64,000 nucleotides of DNA from contig NC_019908.1 of the NCBI RefSeq assembly GCF_000325665.1, positions 1,550,001 to 1,614,000 of the forward strand. The letters are read 5' to 3'. The DNA is from Brachyspira pilosicoli P43/6/78 (GTDB taxonomy: Bacteria; Spirochaetota; Brachyspiria; Brachyspirales; Brachyspiraceae). Of the stretch, positions 51,541-61,240 are shown piece after piece (position 1 is the first letter of the stretch; each line of letters begins with the position of its first letter). The position numbers and the translations under genes were made by a program. The notes under the pieces are model-generated. The model made no database searches, was not told the DNA's origin, and saw nothing but the letters and a program-made list of their open reading frames with translations.

Positions 51541-52320
51541 TTATTTCTTTACATTATAATATCCAGTTACTACTTTTATTAACTGTGACATTATTTGTAA
51601 ATTCCCCCAAAAATTTATTTTAGTTGGTATTTTACCACTTTTGGGATAAACTCTTGTTTGTGGTATCTCTATAACTTTATAACCCAATTTAGGTATTATA
51701 TTTGCTAAATACCATTGTGATTCCCAACTAGTAAATATATCCCTAAAAATAGCTATTCTATCATCATCTATTATCTTCATAGAAAAACCTCTAAAGGCTG
51801 ACATTGTTTCTGTATATTTAAATCCTGAAGATAATGATAATAGAGGATTAGAAATTAATTTAATTGCTAATACTCTTGAAAGTGGTGTGTTTTCATGATA
51901 TCCACCTTTCATAAATCTTGAACCTTGAACAAAATCATAACCTTTTTCTAATAATTCTACAAACTCCATAGTCTGCTCTACACTATCTTTATTATTACCA
52001 TCTACTGTAACTATTCCTTTATATTTCTCATCAGATACTTTTGAGAAACCTGCTTTATAAGCATTGGCTTGACCTTTCATTCTAATAGTAAGAACAGCCC
52101 TTACTCCTATATCTCTAAGAAAATCATCATTTATAGAACCATCTGTACTTCCAGCATCAAGCAAAAATATATCTATCTTTCCAGGTATATCAGAATCTTT
52201 CAAACGTTTAAGTTCTATTTGTATTCTTTCTCCCTCGTTCCAAGTAGGTATTAATAAACAATACTCATTTCTTTTACTAAAATATTCTTTATATTCATAA
52301 TTTGGTATTTCTCTTTCCAT
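51541..52320 (-). CDS. GT2-family glycosyltransferase
   Basis: The 259-residue protein resembles dolichyl-phosphate-mannose-synthase-type GT2 enzymes. It has YCLLIPTWNEGERIQIEL, FLLDAGSTDGS and IVTVDGNNKDSVEQ in the donor site, and FVQGSRFMKGG downstream. It has no C-terminal membrane anchor. The start lies 3 bp after the reconstructed membrane protein gene at 52324-55012, so they are cotranscribed. It may load a sugar on a polyprenyl carrier for that membrane protein to use, as GT2/GT-C pairs commonly do. Confidence 0.85.
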   Translation of the reverse strand: MEREIPNYEYKEYFSKRNEYCLLIPTWNEGERIQIELKRLKDSDIPGKIDIFLLDAGSTDGSINDDFLRDIGVRAVLTIRMKGQANAYKAGFSKVSDEKYKGIVTVDGNNKDSVEQTMEFVELLEKGYDFVQGSRFMKGGYHENTPLSRVLAIKLISNPLLSLSSGFKYTETMSAFRGFSMKIIDDDRIAIFRDIFTSWESQWYLANIIPKLGYKVIEIPQTRVYPKSGKIPTKINFWGNLQIMSQLIKVVTGYYNVKK

Positions 52321-52323
52321 TAG

Positions 52324-55012
52324 TTAAAGTCCTTTTGCTAATCTATCATTAATTAAAATAAAACCTCTATTCAGAAAATCTTCACCTTTTTCGAAATTAT
52401 ATGAACCATTATATGTCCAAGGTAATTCTTGAAATGTTTTCATGCTTAATTTATACACAAAATATTTTTTATTATTTATATAAAAATCATAATTTGTAAA
52501 AATTATTCTTTCATCTTCTTTTTTATATTTAATATCAGATATAAAATAAAAATCATAATCTGTTCTTACATTAATATAATTAATATCTTTAGTCATTAAA
52601 ATTAATAAACCTCCAGATATATTTTTATCTATATCAGAAATATATTCATTTGCGCCTTTAGATATTAGTGAACCATTATCTGATACTGTAACATCTGTAA
52701 ATTTAGAATATGTATTAAATAATAATAATTTAGTTTTTCTTATATCTTTTGCCCAATAAAATGAAGAGTTCCAAACATTCGTATTTATGCTTGATATACT
52801 CATGATATTTGTATATATTGTTCCCCTATCTGTATTATAAGTATGGCTCTTCCATATATCTTGATTATAATGTACATTATTATTGCTTATAGAAGTATTT
52901 GGTATATTATTTTTTATACATAAGAAAGATTCATATCCATTTTTTAACAATATAATTAATAAGAGTGATAATATAATATTATTATATCTTTTACAGGATA
53001 ATATATTTGCAAAAAATAAACAAAATAAGAAAATTTAACAAGATAAACAGATATAAAAAAATCAGTACTAATTCCTTTTCTAATAGTATTCATAAATAAT
53101 ATTGATATTATAAGTATTAATATAGAGATTATTAAACTTGACTTTATTTTTGATATACTAATTTTTTTATTTTTATATATAAATATAGTTGATACAATTA
53201 AAATAAAAATAAATAATAATATAAAAACAATCAAATATTTAAGTACATTTTTACTAGCATCACCATATCCAACAATTTCCCAATTTATAATTGATAGAAT
53301 ACTACCGCCAGCATAAGATAAAATATAAGTATTAGCTAAACTATCAAATGGATCTGGTAATAATAAAGATAATAATAAAGGAGATAACATAGCTAATATA
53401 TAAATTACAAAATATTTAATTAATAATTTGATTATACAATAAACATTAATTTTATTAAAATAAATAAGAGAAATAATTACTGTTAATATTATAAAAAATA
53501 TAGGCAATAAAGATTGTAAATATATTAATTTATTAGGATCTATATCGTATAATAAGGAGCTTGATTTAATAGATTTAGTAATAAATAGTTTATATATTAC
53601 AATATTAAAAATTATAAGCACTATAGTAAATAAAAATAATAATATAAATATATTTTATAATTTATATTATTATTTTTATTTTTATATAATTTATCTAAGT
53701 TAAGCAAAATATAAATTATAAAAATTAATACTGCCCATCCAGATAATTGTATCTTTGATAAAATAGCAAAACCAGAAAATATACCTGATATTATTATATA
53801 TAATTTATGTTTATTACTAATACAAGTTTTTGTTTCAGATGATAATATTATAAAGAATAACGATATAGAAGCAAATAGTAATCCAAAAGTTTCATATCTA
53901 ATAATATTTATAAAAGCATTAAATATATAAAATGAACTTATAGAAGATGGAAACATAAAAAATATCAGCATCAATATTGATATAATAAAATATAAAAACT
54001 TATTTTTAACAATATTATATTTATTAATTATTTTCATTCCATTAATAAACATTATTGACAAAAATAGAAGAAAAGATATATAAAATATTGTAATAGAATA
54101 TTCTGCCATTTCTGCAAATATAAAATAAGGATTTAAACTAATTTTAAAATCTTCAAAAGTAATATTTGTAAGTATGTTAAAGAACTTACCAAATGGAATG
54201 AATATTATTTTAAATAGAACCAAAGGTATCATATTAGGATGTAGAAAATGCTCTGGCATCATATTTAATGAAACTAGTAGCATATCTTTTGTATACTGAT
54301 TTGTAGAATCGGTCATATAATAATAATAATATGATAAACGTATATGATTATAGATAAAAAATATAAAAGGAAAAAATATAATAAAAACTATAATAGAAAT
54401 ATTAAAATTGTTCTCACAATCATTAATTAAAAAATTACGAATATTATTAACCAATAATAATATTTTATTTCTATAAAAATAAAATATAAAAATTACTAAT
54501 ATAGAGAACAATGTAATTAATATAGATAATATAATTTTATATTTTAATTTTAGCGTATAATTTATATTATCAATTTTTTCTGTATATATAATCTTACTAG
54601 AAATAAAATCACCAAAAGGACTACCTTTCTCACCCATTTTTATTTCTTTAATAAAATTATTATTATTTAATATATTTTCTATATTAGGATAAACATCATA
54701 TATATCGCTATTTCTAAATACTTTGCTATAATATTTTATTCTAAAGTCATAACTATAATTTGTTATAGAATCATTAGTAAAAATATAATTGGTAATAGAA
54801 TTATAGTCTAACTTATCATCTAATGTAAATAATTTTTTAGTTTCATTTATATCTAATCCATTAATATATAAAGTTTTATCTATATTTAAATTAAAATCTG
54901 ATAAAAATCCTACTCTTTCTTTTATACCTAATAATCCTAATACAGCTATTGAAATAATTATTACAAATGAAAAAACAACAAATATCTTTATCAAAATCTC
55001 TTTAGTTTTCAT
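52324..55012 (-). pseudogene. Large GT-C-like membrane protein with shared N-terminal module (two frameshifts)
   Basis: The reconstructed protein is about 895 residues. It starts with a span and the extracytoplasmic module (ERVGFLSDFNLNIDKTLYIN through SPFGDFISSKIIYTEKI, about 30-165), followed by about twelve spans, with LASISLFFII and SGFAILSKIQLSGWAVLIF resembling GT-C transferases. The C-terminal 200 residues form a soluble outer domain. Frames change near 53640 (KIYILLLFLFTIVLIIFN is the continuing span) and near 52975-53035 (T-rich, LSLLLIILLKNGYESF). The reading frame is otherwise continuous. AGAGG precedes ATG 55012, which overlaps an upstream ORF containing eleven AAAC repeats. Confidence 0.7.
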
Positions 55013-55178
55013 ATACTACCTCTTGAAAACATACAAAGTTTAGAAAAAAGATATTTAATTTTGTAGTATTTATTTTTGCAACAGAAATAGAACGTATTAG
55101 TAGAATAAAACTTGAGAGTATATAGAGAAATGTTTGTTTGTTTGTTTGTTTGTTTGTTTGTTTGTTTGTTTGTTTCAT
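55002..55178 (-). CDS. Upstream ORF (58 aa) containing (AAAC)11, overlapping the membrane protein start
   Basis: From ATG 55178 the frame runs through eleven AAAC units (KQTN repeats) into a hydrophobic segment TFLYILSSFILLIRS and ends at TAA 55004-55002, eleven bases into the next gene. By calculation, one unit fewer (n=10) makes the ORF stop early, while one more (n=12) gives a different frame ending in ATGA at the next start. Its hydrophobic part is homologous to the ORF at 47582-47701. A weak GGGT lies 9 nt before the ATG. This is a strong candidate for slipped-strand phase variation. Confidence 0.6.
   Translation of the reverse strand: MKQTNKQTNKQTNKQTFLYILSSFILLIRSISVAKINTTKLNIFFLNFVCFQEVVYEN
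55132..55175 (-). repeat. Tetranucleotide microsatellite (AAAC)11 / (GTTT)11
   Basis: Eleven uninterrupted GTTT units on the plus strand. On the minus strand they directly follow an ATG and lie in the transcribed leader of the membrane protein operon. Confidence 0.95.
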
Positions 55179-55202
55179 ATAATTTTACCCAATTTTCACG
55201 AT

Positions 55203-55230
55203 ATTATACTATACTTAATGCTATTGTCAA
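55203..55230 (-). promoter_or_regulatory. Promoter of the repeat-containing glycan operon
   Basis: On the minus strand TTGACA (55225-55230) and TATAAT (55203-55208) are both exact consensus with a 16 bp spacer. Predicted start is near 55196, about 18 nt before the ATG of the repeat ORF. Confidence 0.85.
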
Positions 55231-55287
55231 TAAAACAATAGTATAAATTATTAAAAACAAATACTATAAAAATGAAATACTGCAATA

Positions 55288-55316
55288 TTGACATAAGTAT
55301 AAATTATTGATATCAT
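55288..55316 (+). promoter_or_regulatory. Promoter of yajC-secDF
   Basis: TTGACA (55288-55293) and TATCAT (55311-55316) are separated by 17 bp, 46 bp before yajC. Confidence 0.65.
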
Positions 55317-55362
55317 ATAAAATCATTGAAAATATAAAAAATAATTTTAAAGAGGTAATTAA

Positions 55363-55788
55363 ATGTTCACAGCAACTTTATATGCACAAACTACAGGAGG
55401 AGCTCAAGCAGGAGGAAGTCCTTTAGTATCAATAGGTATGATGGTAGCTATTTTTGCTATATTCTACTTTCTACTTATTAGACCACAAAAAAAACAACAA
55501 CAAAAATTGGCTCAAAGCATAGCTAGTTTAAAAAAAGGCGATAAAATAATAGTAGCCGGCGGTATAGTAGCTGAATATGTATCTGACAAAGAAGGCGGAA
55601 GAGTTGCTATAGTGAAATTAGGAGAAAATACAAAAATAGAAATAATAAAATCTTCTATATCAGCTGTAGTTAGCGAAGAAGTTCTTAACAATAAAAAAGA
55701 AGAAAAGAAAGATAAAAAAGCTATAGAAGACAAAAATCAGATAAAAGAAGAGTTAGAAAAAGCACAATCTGAAGAAAAAAAAGAATAA
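55363..55788 (+). CDS. yajC: Preprotein translocase accessory subunit YajC
   Basis: The 141-residue protein has one membrane span (about 25-42, VSIGMMVAIFAIFYFLL) followed directly by IRPQKKQQQKL, the YajC hallmark. It then has the small domain LKKGDKIIVAGGIVAEY. The Lys/Glu-rich tail (about 105-141) is longer than in E. coli. It leads the yajC-secD-secF operon, which aids SecYEG export. Confidence 0.94.
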   Translation: MFTATLYAQTTGGAQAGGSPLVSIGMMVAIFAIFYFLLIRPQKKQQQKLAQSIASLKKGDKIIVAGGIVAEYVSDKEGGRVAIVKLGENTKIEIIKSSISAVVSEEVLNNKKEEKKDKKAIEDKNQIKEELEKAQSEEKKE

Positions 55789-55823
55789 TAGAAAAAATAA
55801 TAATAAAGAAATAGGAAAATAAT

Positions 55824-57335
55824 ATGAGTCATAATTTAAGGCTAGCATTCATAATTATAGGTCTTGCTATAATGGGTTGGTTTATCACTCCTACAGTAAG
55901 ATGGTATTTTTTCACACCAGAAGATAAAAAAGAAGAAAGTAATATGTCATTAGATGAGATGATATCTAATGGATATACAAAAGAACAAATTGATGAGATT
56001 CAGTCTCTTAAACGTCTTAGAAGCGAATCTGTAAATTTAGGATTAGACTTACAGGGCGGTATAAGAATAGTACTTCAGGCAGATTTTGAAGATTATGCCA
56101 ACAAATTAGACAGAACAGCATTATCTCTTACTGCTGAAGAGAAAAATGATGCTATGGAAAGACTTATATCTAGATTAAGAGGAAGAATTGACCAATTTGG
56201 AGTTAGTGAGGTTGGTATAAGAAAGCAAGGCGATGACAGAGTGGTTGTTGAACTTCCTGGTGCTAGAGACCCTGATAGAATTAAAAGTGTTGTACTTAGC
56301 CAAGGTGCTCTCACTTTCAATTTGGTAGACCAAGAGGCTTCTGCTACAATTACTAGCAATGACTTACTTCTTGGAGTTTTCACTAATACTGCTAAAGTAC
56401 CAGAAAACGACAAGCAAGTTTATTTTTATAGCGAAAAAGATGACTTTGGAAGAAGAGTTAGAGGAGCTCCTGTATTTATAGAAAAAGAGGCTTCTTTAGA
56501 TGGTTCTGCTTTAATTAATGCTAATGTAGGCGGCGGACAATTTGGAGAGGTTACTGTTGAGTTTGAACTTAATAATGAAGGAGCTGAACAGTTTGCATTA
56601 GTAACTGCTGCTAATGTTAATAGAATGCTTGCTATTGTATTAGACGATAAAGTAATAAGTGCTCCTAATATCAATCAGGAAATTAGAGGTGGAAGAGGAG
56701 TTATTTCTGGAAGCTTTACTTTGGAAGAAGCTCAAGATTTAGCTAGAATACTTAAAGAAGGTGCTTTACCTTTAAAAGTAAGTGTTGTAGAGGAAGAAGT
56801 TGTAGGTCAATCTATAGGTGCTGACTCTGTTAAGGCTGGTACTACTGCTTTATTTATGGCTGCAATATTAGTTGCTGTATTTATGATTGCTGTATATAGA
56901 GTATCTGGAGTTTTATCTACAATAGCTATGCTTATAAACGTTATACTTATTATAGCTATACTTTCTCCTTTAAGATTTACTCTTACTTTGCCTGGTATAG
57001 CTGGTCTTATACTTACTATAGGTATGGCAGTTGATGCTAACGTTATTATTTTTGAACGTATAAAAGATGAATTAAAAATAAAATCTAATATTTCTGATGC
57101 TATTATATCTGGTTATGACAGAGCTTTTGCTACAATATTTGACTCTAACATTACAACAATAATAGTAGCTTTAATACTATGGATATTTGGAAGCGGCCCT
57201 GTACAAGGTTTTGCTGTTACATTGTTCTTTGGTATTTTAATAAACCTATTTACTGCTGTATTTATTACTAGATATATATATGAGGAAATTATTCGTACAA
57301 AACTTGTGAAGAAAGCTGGTTTCTTCTTTATTTAA
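55824..57335 (+). CDS. secD: Protein translocase subunit SecD
   Basis: The 503-residue RND-type protein has an N-terminal span, a large periplasmic domain (NLGLDLQGGIRIVLQADFE, then ERLISRLRGRIDQFGVSE) and five C-terminal spans. The motifs MAVDANVIIFERIKDELK and FDSNITTIIVALIL are conserved, including the charged residues of the proton path. It uses the proton or sodium gradient to pull exported proteins outward. It is 35 bp after yajC and 20 bp before secF. Confidence 0.96.
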   Translation: MSHNLRLAFIIIGLAIMGWFITPTVRWYFFTPEDKKEESNMSLDEMISNGYTKEQIDEIQSLKRLRSESVNLGLDLQGGIRIVLQADFEDYANKLDRTALSLTAEEKNDAMERLISRLRGRIDQFGVSEVGIRKQGDDRVVVELPGARDPDRIKSVVLSQGALTFNLVDQEASATITSNDLLLGVFTNTAKVPENDKQVYFYSEKDDFGRRVRGAPVFIEKEASLDGSALINANVGGGQFGEVTVEFELNNEGAEQFALVTAANVNRMLAIVLDDKVISAPNINQEIRGGRGVISGSFTLEEAQDLARILKEGALPLKVSVVEEEVVGQSIGADSVKAGTTALFMAAILVAVFMIAVYRVSGVLSTIAMLINVILIIAILSPLRFTLTLPGIAGLILTIGMAVDANVIIFERIKDELKIKSNISDAIISGYDRAFATIFDSNITTIIVALILWIFGSGPVQGFAVTLFFGILINLFTAVFITRYIYEEIIRTKLVKKAGFFFI

Positions 57336-57355
57336 TATAATAAGGATTTTATAGT

Positions 57356-58300
57356 ATGAGCGAAAATATTAAAAAAAATAATGATGTTAAAAAAACTGAA
57401 AATAATGATGTAACAAAAAATAAAATTCCTTTTGTTAAATTTATGCCTGTTGCGGCTGTTATATCTAGTATATTATTTATAGCTTCTATTGGGCTTTTTA
57501 TTAATAAATTGACTACTAATAGCTTTAATATGGGTATAGATTTTGCAGGCGGTGTTGAATTACAAGTGAAAATTGATAATCCAGAAGTAATAAATATCGC
57601 TGAAATAAGAAATTTATACAGAAACTTTGGTACAGAAACTGTTAATATACAAGAACTTGAAGGAGAAGATAATATCAATGCTTTTCTTTTAAGATTTAGA
57701 GGCTCTAATGAAGAATCTGATAGAGCTATGCAAGTGCTTTATGATAAATATACAAAAGAAAAAGTAACTCTTATAGGAAGTAATATTATAAGCGGTGTTG
57801 TATCTTCTGATAATTTAAAACTAGCTTTTATACTTGTAATAGTGTCTTGGATTATCATTATGATATACATTACTATAAGATTTAATTATAGATATGCTTT
57901 CCCTGCTATTATTACTCTTATACATAATGTTGTTATAGTATTTGGTATACTTCTATTTTTGAATAAAGAGTTTTCTGTATTAGTTCTCTCTTCAATGCTT
58001 ACTTTAATAGGTTATACAATCAACGATATAATAGTTGTATTTGATAGAATCAGAGAAAATGCTGATGTTAAAAGACCATTTAAAGAAATTGTTAATATAA
58101 GTCTTAATAATGTTGTAGGTAGAACTGTAATTACTAGTGTTTCTACATTGCTTGCTGCTCTTGCTATAATGATATGGGGCGGATTTATACTTTATGATTT
58201 TGCTTTTACATTCTTTTGCGGTGTAGTGATAGGTACTTATGCTAGTAACTTTATTGCAAGCGGCCTTTTAATATTATTTATGAAAGGAAAAAAAGCATAA
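57356..58300 (+). CDS. secF: Protein translocase subunit SecF
   Basis: The 314-residue protein has the SecF signature FNMGIDFAGGVELQV, a small periplasmic domain and the membrane block TLIGYTINDIIVVFDRIREN. The last spans include FFCGVVIGTYASNFIASGLL. It pairs with SecD in the SecDF-YajC complex. The soluble N terminus (about 1-25) is Lys/Asn-rich. A TPR protein gene starts 13 bp after it. Confidence 0.96.
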   Translation: MSENIKKNNDVKKTENNDVTKNKIPFVKFMPVAAVISSILFIASIGLFINKLTTNSFNMGIDFAGGVELQVKIDNPEVINIAEIRNLYRNFGTETVNIQELEGEDNINAFLLRFRGSNEESDRAMQVLYDKYTKEKVTLIGSNIISGVVSSDNLKLAFILVIVSWIIIMIYITIRFNYRYAFPAIITLIHNVVIVFGILLFLNKEFSVLVLSSMLTLIGYTINDIIVVFDRIRENADVKRPFKEIVNISLNNVVGRTVITSVSTLLAALAIMIWGGFILYDFAFTFFCGVVIGTYASNFIASGLLILFMKGKKA

Positions 58301-58313
58301 TTAAAAGAATAAA

Positions 58314-59479
58314 ATGAAAAAGAATAATATTTTTATTATACTTATAATATTTTCTCTTATATTTTTAGTATTAACAGTGGTATACAATGTATATACGATA
58401 GGGGCAAATAATAATATCAAAAAAGAAATAGATAGTACTAGTAATATTTTAGCAGAAAATATGAAAAATCAGTATATAAAAATATTATCCTTATATTTTA
58501 AAGAACAACTAATAGATGAAACTAATCAAAATAAAAGAAATGAATTAAATAATTTTATAAAAGAAAACACAGCATCAATATCCTCTTCAAACTTTAACAA
58601 TCTAAAGTCATCTATTAATGATATAATACAATTAAGAAATAGAAACACAACTTATGTTTTATTGTTTTTAGCTGTATTTACATTTATATCCGGCTTAATA
58701 ATTAATTTACTTACTAATAACAATAAAGAAAAAAATAATATTCAAACTACAAAAAAGATTGTAAAAGAGGAAATGAAAAAAAAGAGGAAAAACCTAATAT
58801 TATTATTTCTAATGAGATAGATAATAAAAAAGAAATTGAAATAAATAATATGTATCAAAATCTTGTAAAAGAAATAAAGAATTCCAAAGAAGATAGTGCT
58901 ATGGAAATACTTGAAAAAATATTTCAAATAGATGACAGAAACTATTTAGCTTTGAATGGTGCTGGAATACTTTATACAAAGATATATACTAAAAACGGAA
59001 ATAACACTTATTTTGTAAAGGCTGATAAGTTTTATGAATCTGCAATTTCTATATATAATAAAAACAAAGATATTCTAAATAATAAAGCAATATTATATTC
59101 AACTAAATATGGTAAAGATAATAACAATAATGATTATAACACTGCTTTAAGTATTTTTAATAATGCAATATCCTCTTACAATAATGATTTTGATATTATT
59201 CATAATAGAGCAACTTTGAATTTATTAAATTATAAACTTACAGCAAATGCATCTTCTTTTGATGAAGCATTAAAAGATTATAATGAACTTATAGAAATAG
59301 ACCATCATAATATATATGCCTTAAGCAACAGAAGCATACTTTATTTTGATAAATACAAATATACAAAAGATAAAAAATATTTTGAAAAATCAATAAAAGA
59401 TTGTAATGAAGCATTTAATATTAATTCAGAAGAATCTCTAGACTCTAACAACAATCCTCACTATATATACAAGTATTAA
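58314..59479 (+). pseudogene. Membrane-anchored TPR-like protein (one-base frameshift)
   Basis: The reconstructed protein has about 388 residues. Two membrane spans (about 7-26 and 115-135) enclose a helical extracytoplasmic segment, and the remainder is cytoplasmic with TPR-like helices, for example YNTALSIFNNAISSYNNDFD and FDEALKDYNELIEIDHHNIY. The frame breaks at an A8 run (58776-58783); nine A would join EEMKKK to EEKPNIII. It sits 13 bp after secF and may be cotranscribed. The partner protein is unknown. Confidence 0.7.
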
Positions 59480-59500
59480 TATATTATATAATTCAATAAA

Positions 59501-59531
59501 AAAGCAATGAGATTAATAAAACCCCATTGCA
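59501..59531. terminator. Bidirectional terminator between the TPR gene and nagB
   Basis: GCAATG (59504-59509) pairs with CATTGC (59525-59530). A T run follows on the minus strand, serving nagB, and a weaker T-rich run on the plus strand. Confidence 0.75.
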
Positions 59532-59560
59532 TTTTATTTATAAACTAATTATTAAACCAA

Positions 59561-60319
59561 TTATTTTTTCTTACAAACTTTTTTCTTATATCCTATAGCA
59601 TCAGCCAACTCTTCATCTATAACAACAACAACATCATTATGAAGCTTAAGGAAAGTAACAGGACAGCTAGTCATAACTTTATCATGATTTAAAAGTTCTT
59701 TCATTGCAGCAGCTTTACCCTTACCAATAGCAGCTATTACTATTTTTTTAGCTTTTAATATTCCGCCCATTCCCATACTAAAAGCCTCTCTTGGAACATC
59801 TTTCTCTGAAGCAAAAAATCTAGCATTAGCTTTAATAGTTTTTTCATCAAGCTTCACGCATAAAGCATTAGCATGTAAAGCTTCATCAGGTTCATTGAAA
59901 GCAATATGACCATTAGGACCAACTCCAAGTAACTGAATATCTCTTGGAAGTTTTTCTATTTTATCATTAAACTCTTTTAATATTTTTTCTTTATCACCTA
60001 TTCCCTTAGGAACAAAAGTATTTTTTTTATCAATATTTACATGGTCAAATAAATTTTTGTTCATAAAATATCTGTAGCTTTGTTCATTTTTTCCATCTAA
60101 ACCTTTATATTCATCTAAGTTAACAGACTTCACTTTTTTAAAATCAATCTCTTTTTTCTCATAAGCCTTAATTAAATGAGGGTACACTGCCTCTGCTGTG
60201 CCTCCTGTAGCAAGACCTAAAACAGCATCTTTTTTTACCTTTAATATATTAATAATCTCATTAGCCGTTTTTTTTCCTACTCCATTAGCGTCTTTAGCAA
60301 TTATAAGTTTTAATCCCAT
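59561..60319 (-). CDS. nagB: Glucosamine-6-phosphate deaminase
   Basis: NagB converts glucosamine 6-phosphate to fructose 6-phosphate and ammonia. The 252-residue protein has LGLATGGTAEAVYPHLI, the substrate segment SVNLDEYKGLDGKNEQSY and the signature LLGVGPNGHIAFNEP. ATG 60319 follows AAGGAG at a longish 11 nt spacing; upstream in-frame codons lack support. The tail is Lys-rich (KKKVCKKK). It would feed amino sugars, plausible for a mucus-associated gut spirochaete, into glycolysis. Confidence 0.93.
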   Translation of the reverse strand: MGLKLIIAKDANGVGKKTANEIINILKVKKDAVLGLATGGTAEAVYPHLIKAYEKKEIDFKKVKSVNLDEYKGLDGKNEQSYRYFMNKNLFDHVNIDKKNTFVPKGIGDKEKILKEFNDKIEKLPRDIQLLGVGPNGHIAFNEPDEALHANALCVKLDEKTIKANARFFASEKDVPREAFSMGMGGILKAKKIVIAAIGKGKAAAMKELLNHDKVMTSCPVTFLKLHNDVVVVIDEELADAIGYKKKVCKKK

Positions 60320-60513
60320 AATTTTTAATACTCCTTTTATTAATTTATAATATTTTTCATAAACTAATACGTTTAAATTATAGCATATATGCAATTTATT
60401 TACAATTAATATAATTTTTATTAACAATAAATAAAAGCTATTGATGTAACTAATAATTAAATATAAAATATATCATCATAATAATAATAAATTTATATAA
60501 GAAAGGAAGTAAA

Positions 60514-61167
60514 ATGAATAAAAAAATTAAAGGAGCTATTTTTGACTTTGACGGTACATTGGTAGACAGTGAAACTTTGTATACAAAAGCATTAATATAT
60601 ACTTCAAAAGAAATGAATGAACTTACAGATATAGATTTTTCTTCAATGGCTGGATATCAAACTAATGACATAAAAAGAATGCTAAGAGAAAAAAATTATA
60701 TTATACCTACAAACTTCTTTGAAAATGCAGAAAAATATTTCCGCAGAATAATAGAAACTGATTTAGAAACATTTGACGGTGTTATTGAAATATTAGAAAA
60801 ATTAAAAAACATAGATATAGTTATAGCTTCAAACAGCAATATAGATTATGTTACAAGAATGTCTAAAAAAACATCTATATCAAAATATATAGTAGGATAT
60901 TCTTGTCATAATGAAACATTGAAAGCTAAACCAGAACCAGATTTATTTTTGAATGCATTTGAAATTTTAAAATCAAGAAATAATGATATAACAAAAGATG
61001 ATGTTGTTATTTTTGAAGATAGTTTAGCTGGAATTGATGGAGCTAAAAAAACAGGTATAAAAATAATAGCAATTACAAATACTTATAAAAGAGAAGAATT
61101 ATTAAAACATGGTGCTGATATTGTTGTAGATAAAATAAGCGAAGCCATTAATTATTTAAATATTTAA
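60514..61167 (+). CDS. HAD-superfamily sugar-phosphatase/phosphoglucomutase-like protein
   Basis: The 217-residue protein is a HAD subfamily I enzyme with an alpha-helical cap. Motif I is IFDFDGTLVDSE, motif II is IVIASNSN, the Lys of motif III is in ETLKAKPEPDLF and motif IV is VVIFEDSLAGIDGAK. The pattern fits beta-phosphoglucomutase or 2-deoxyglucose-6-phosphatase types, but the substrate is not readable. GAAAGGAAG precedes ATG 60514. Confidence 0.88.
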   Translation: MNKKIKGAIFDFDGTLVDSETLYTKALIYTSKEMNELTDIDFSSMAGYQTNDIKRMLREKNYIIPTNFFENAEKYFRRIIETDLETFDGVIEILEKLKNIDIVIASNSNIDYVTRMSKKTSISKYIVGYSCHNETLKAKPEPDLFLNAFEILKSRNNDITKDDVVIFEDSLAGIDGAKKTGIKIIAITNTYKREELLKHGADIVVDKISEAINYLNI

Positions 61168-61183
61168 ATAATAAAAAAACAAG

Positions 61184-61218
61184 AAAAAAGGGAAACTAAA
61201 AATAGTCTCCCTTTTTTT
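61184..61218. terminator. Bidirectional terminator between the HAD gene and glyA
   Basis: AAAAAAGGGA and TCCCTTTTTT, with inner ACTA/TAGT, form the stem with T runs on both strands between convergent genes. Confidence 0.85.
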
Positions 61219-61240
61219 ATATTAATAAATTATTATTTGA

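Noticed and set aside
55132-55175. CRISPR-like repeat
   Set aside because: The units are contiguous 4-mers without spacers; it is a microsatellite.
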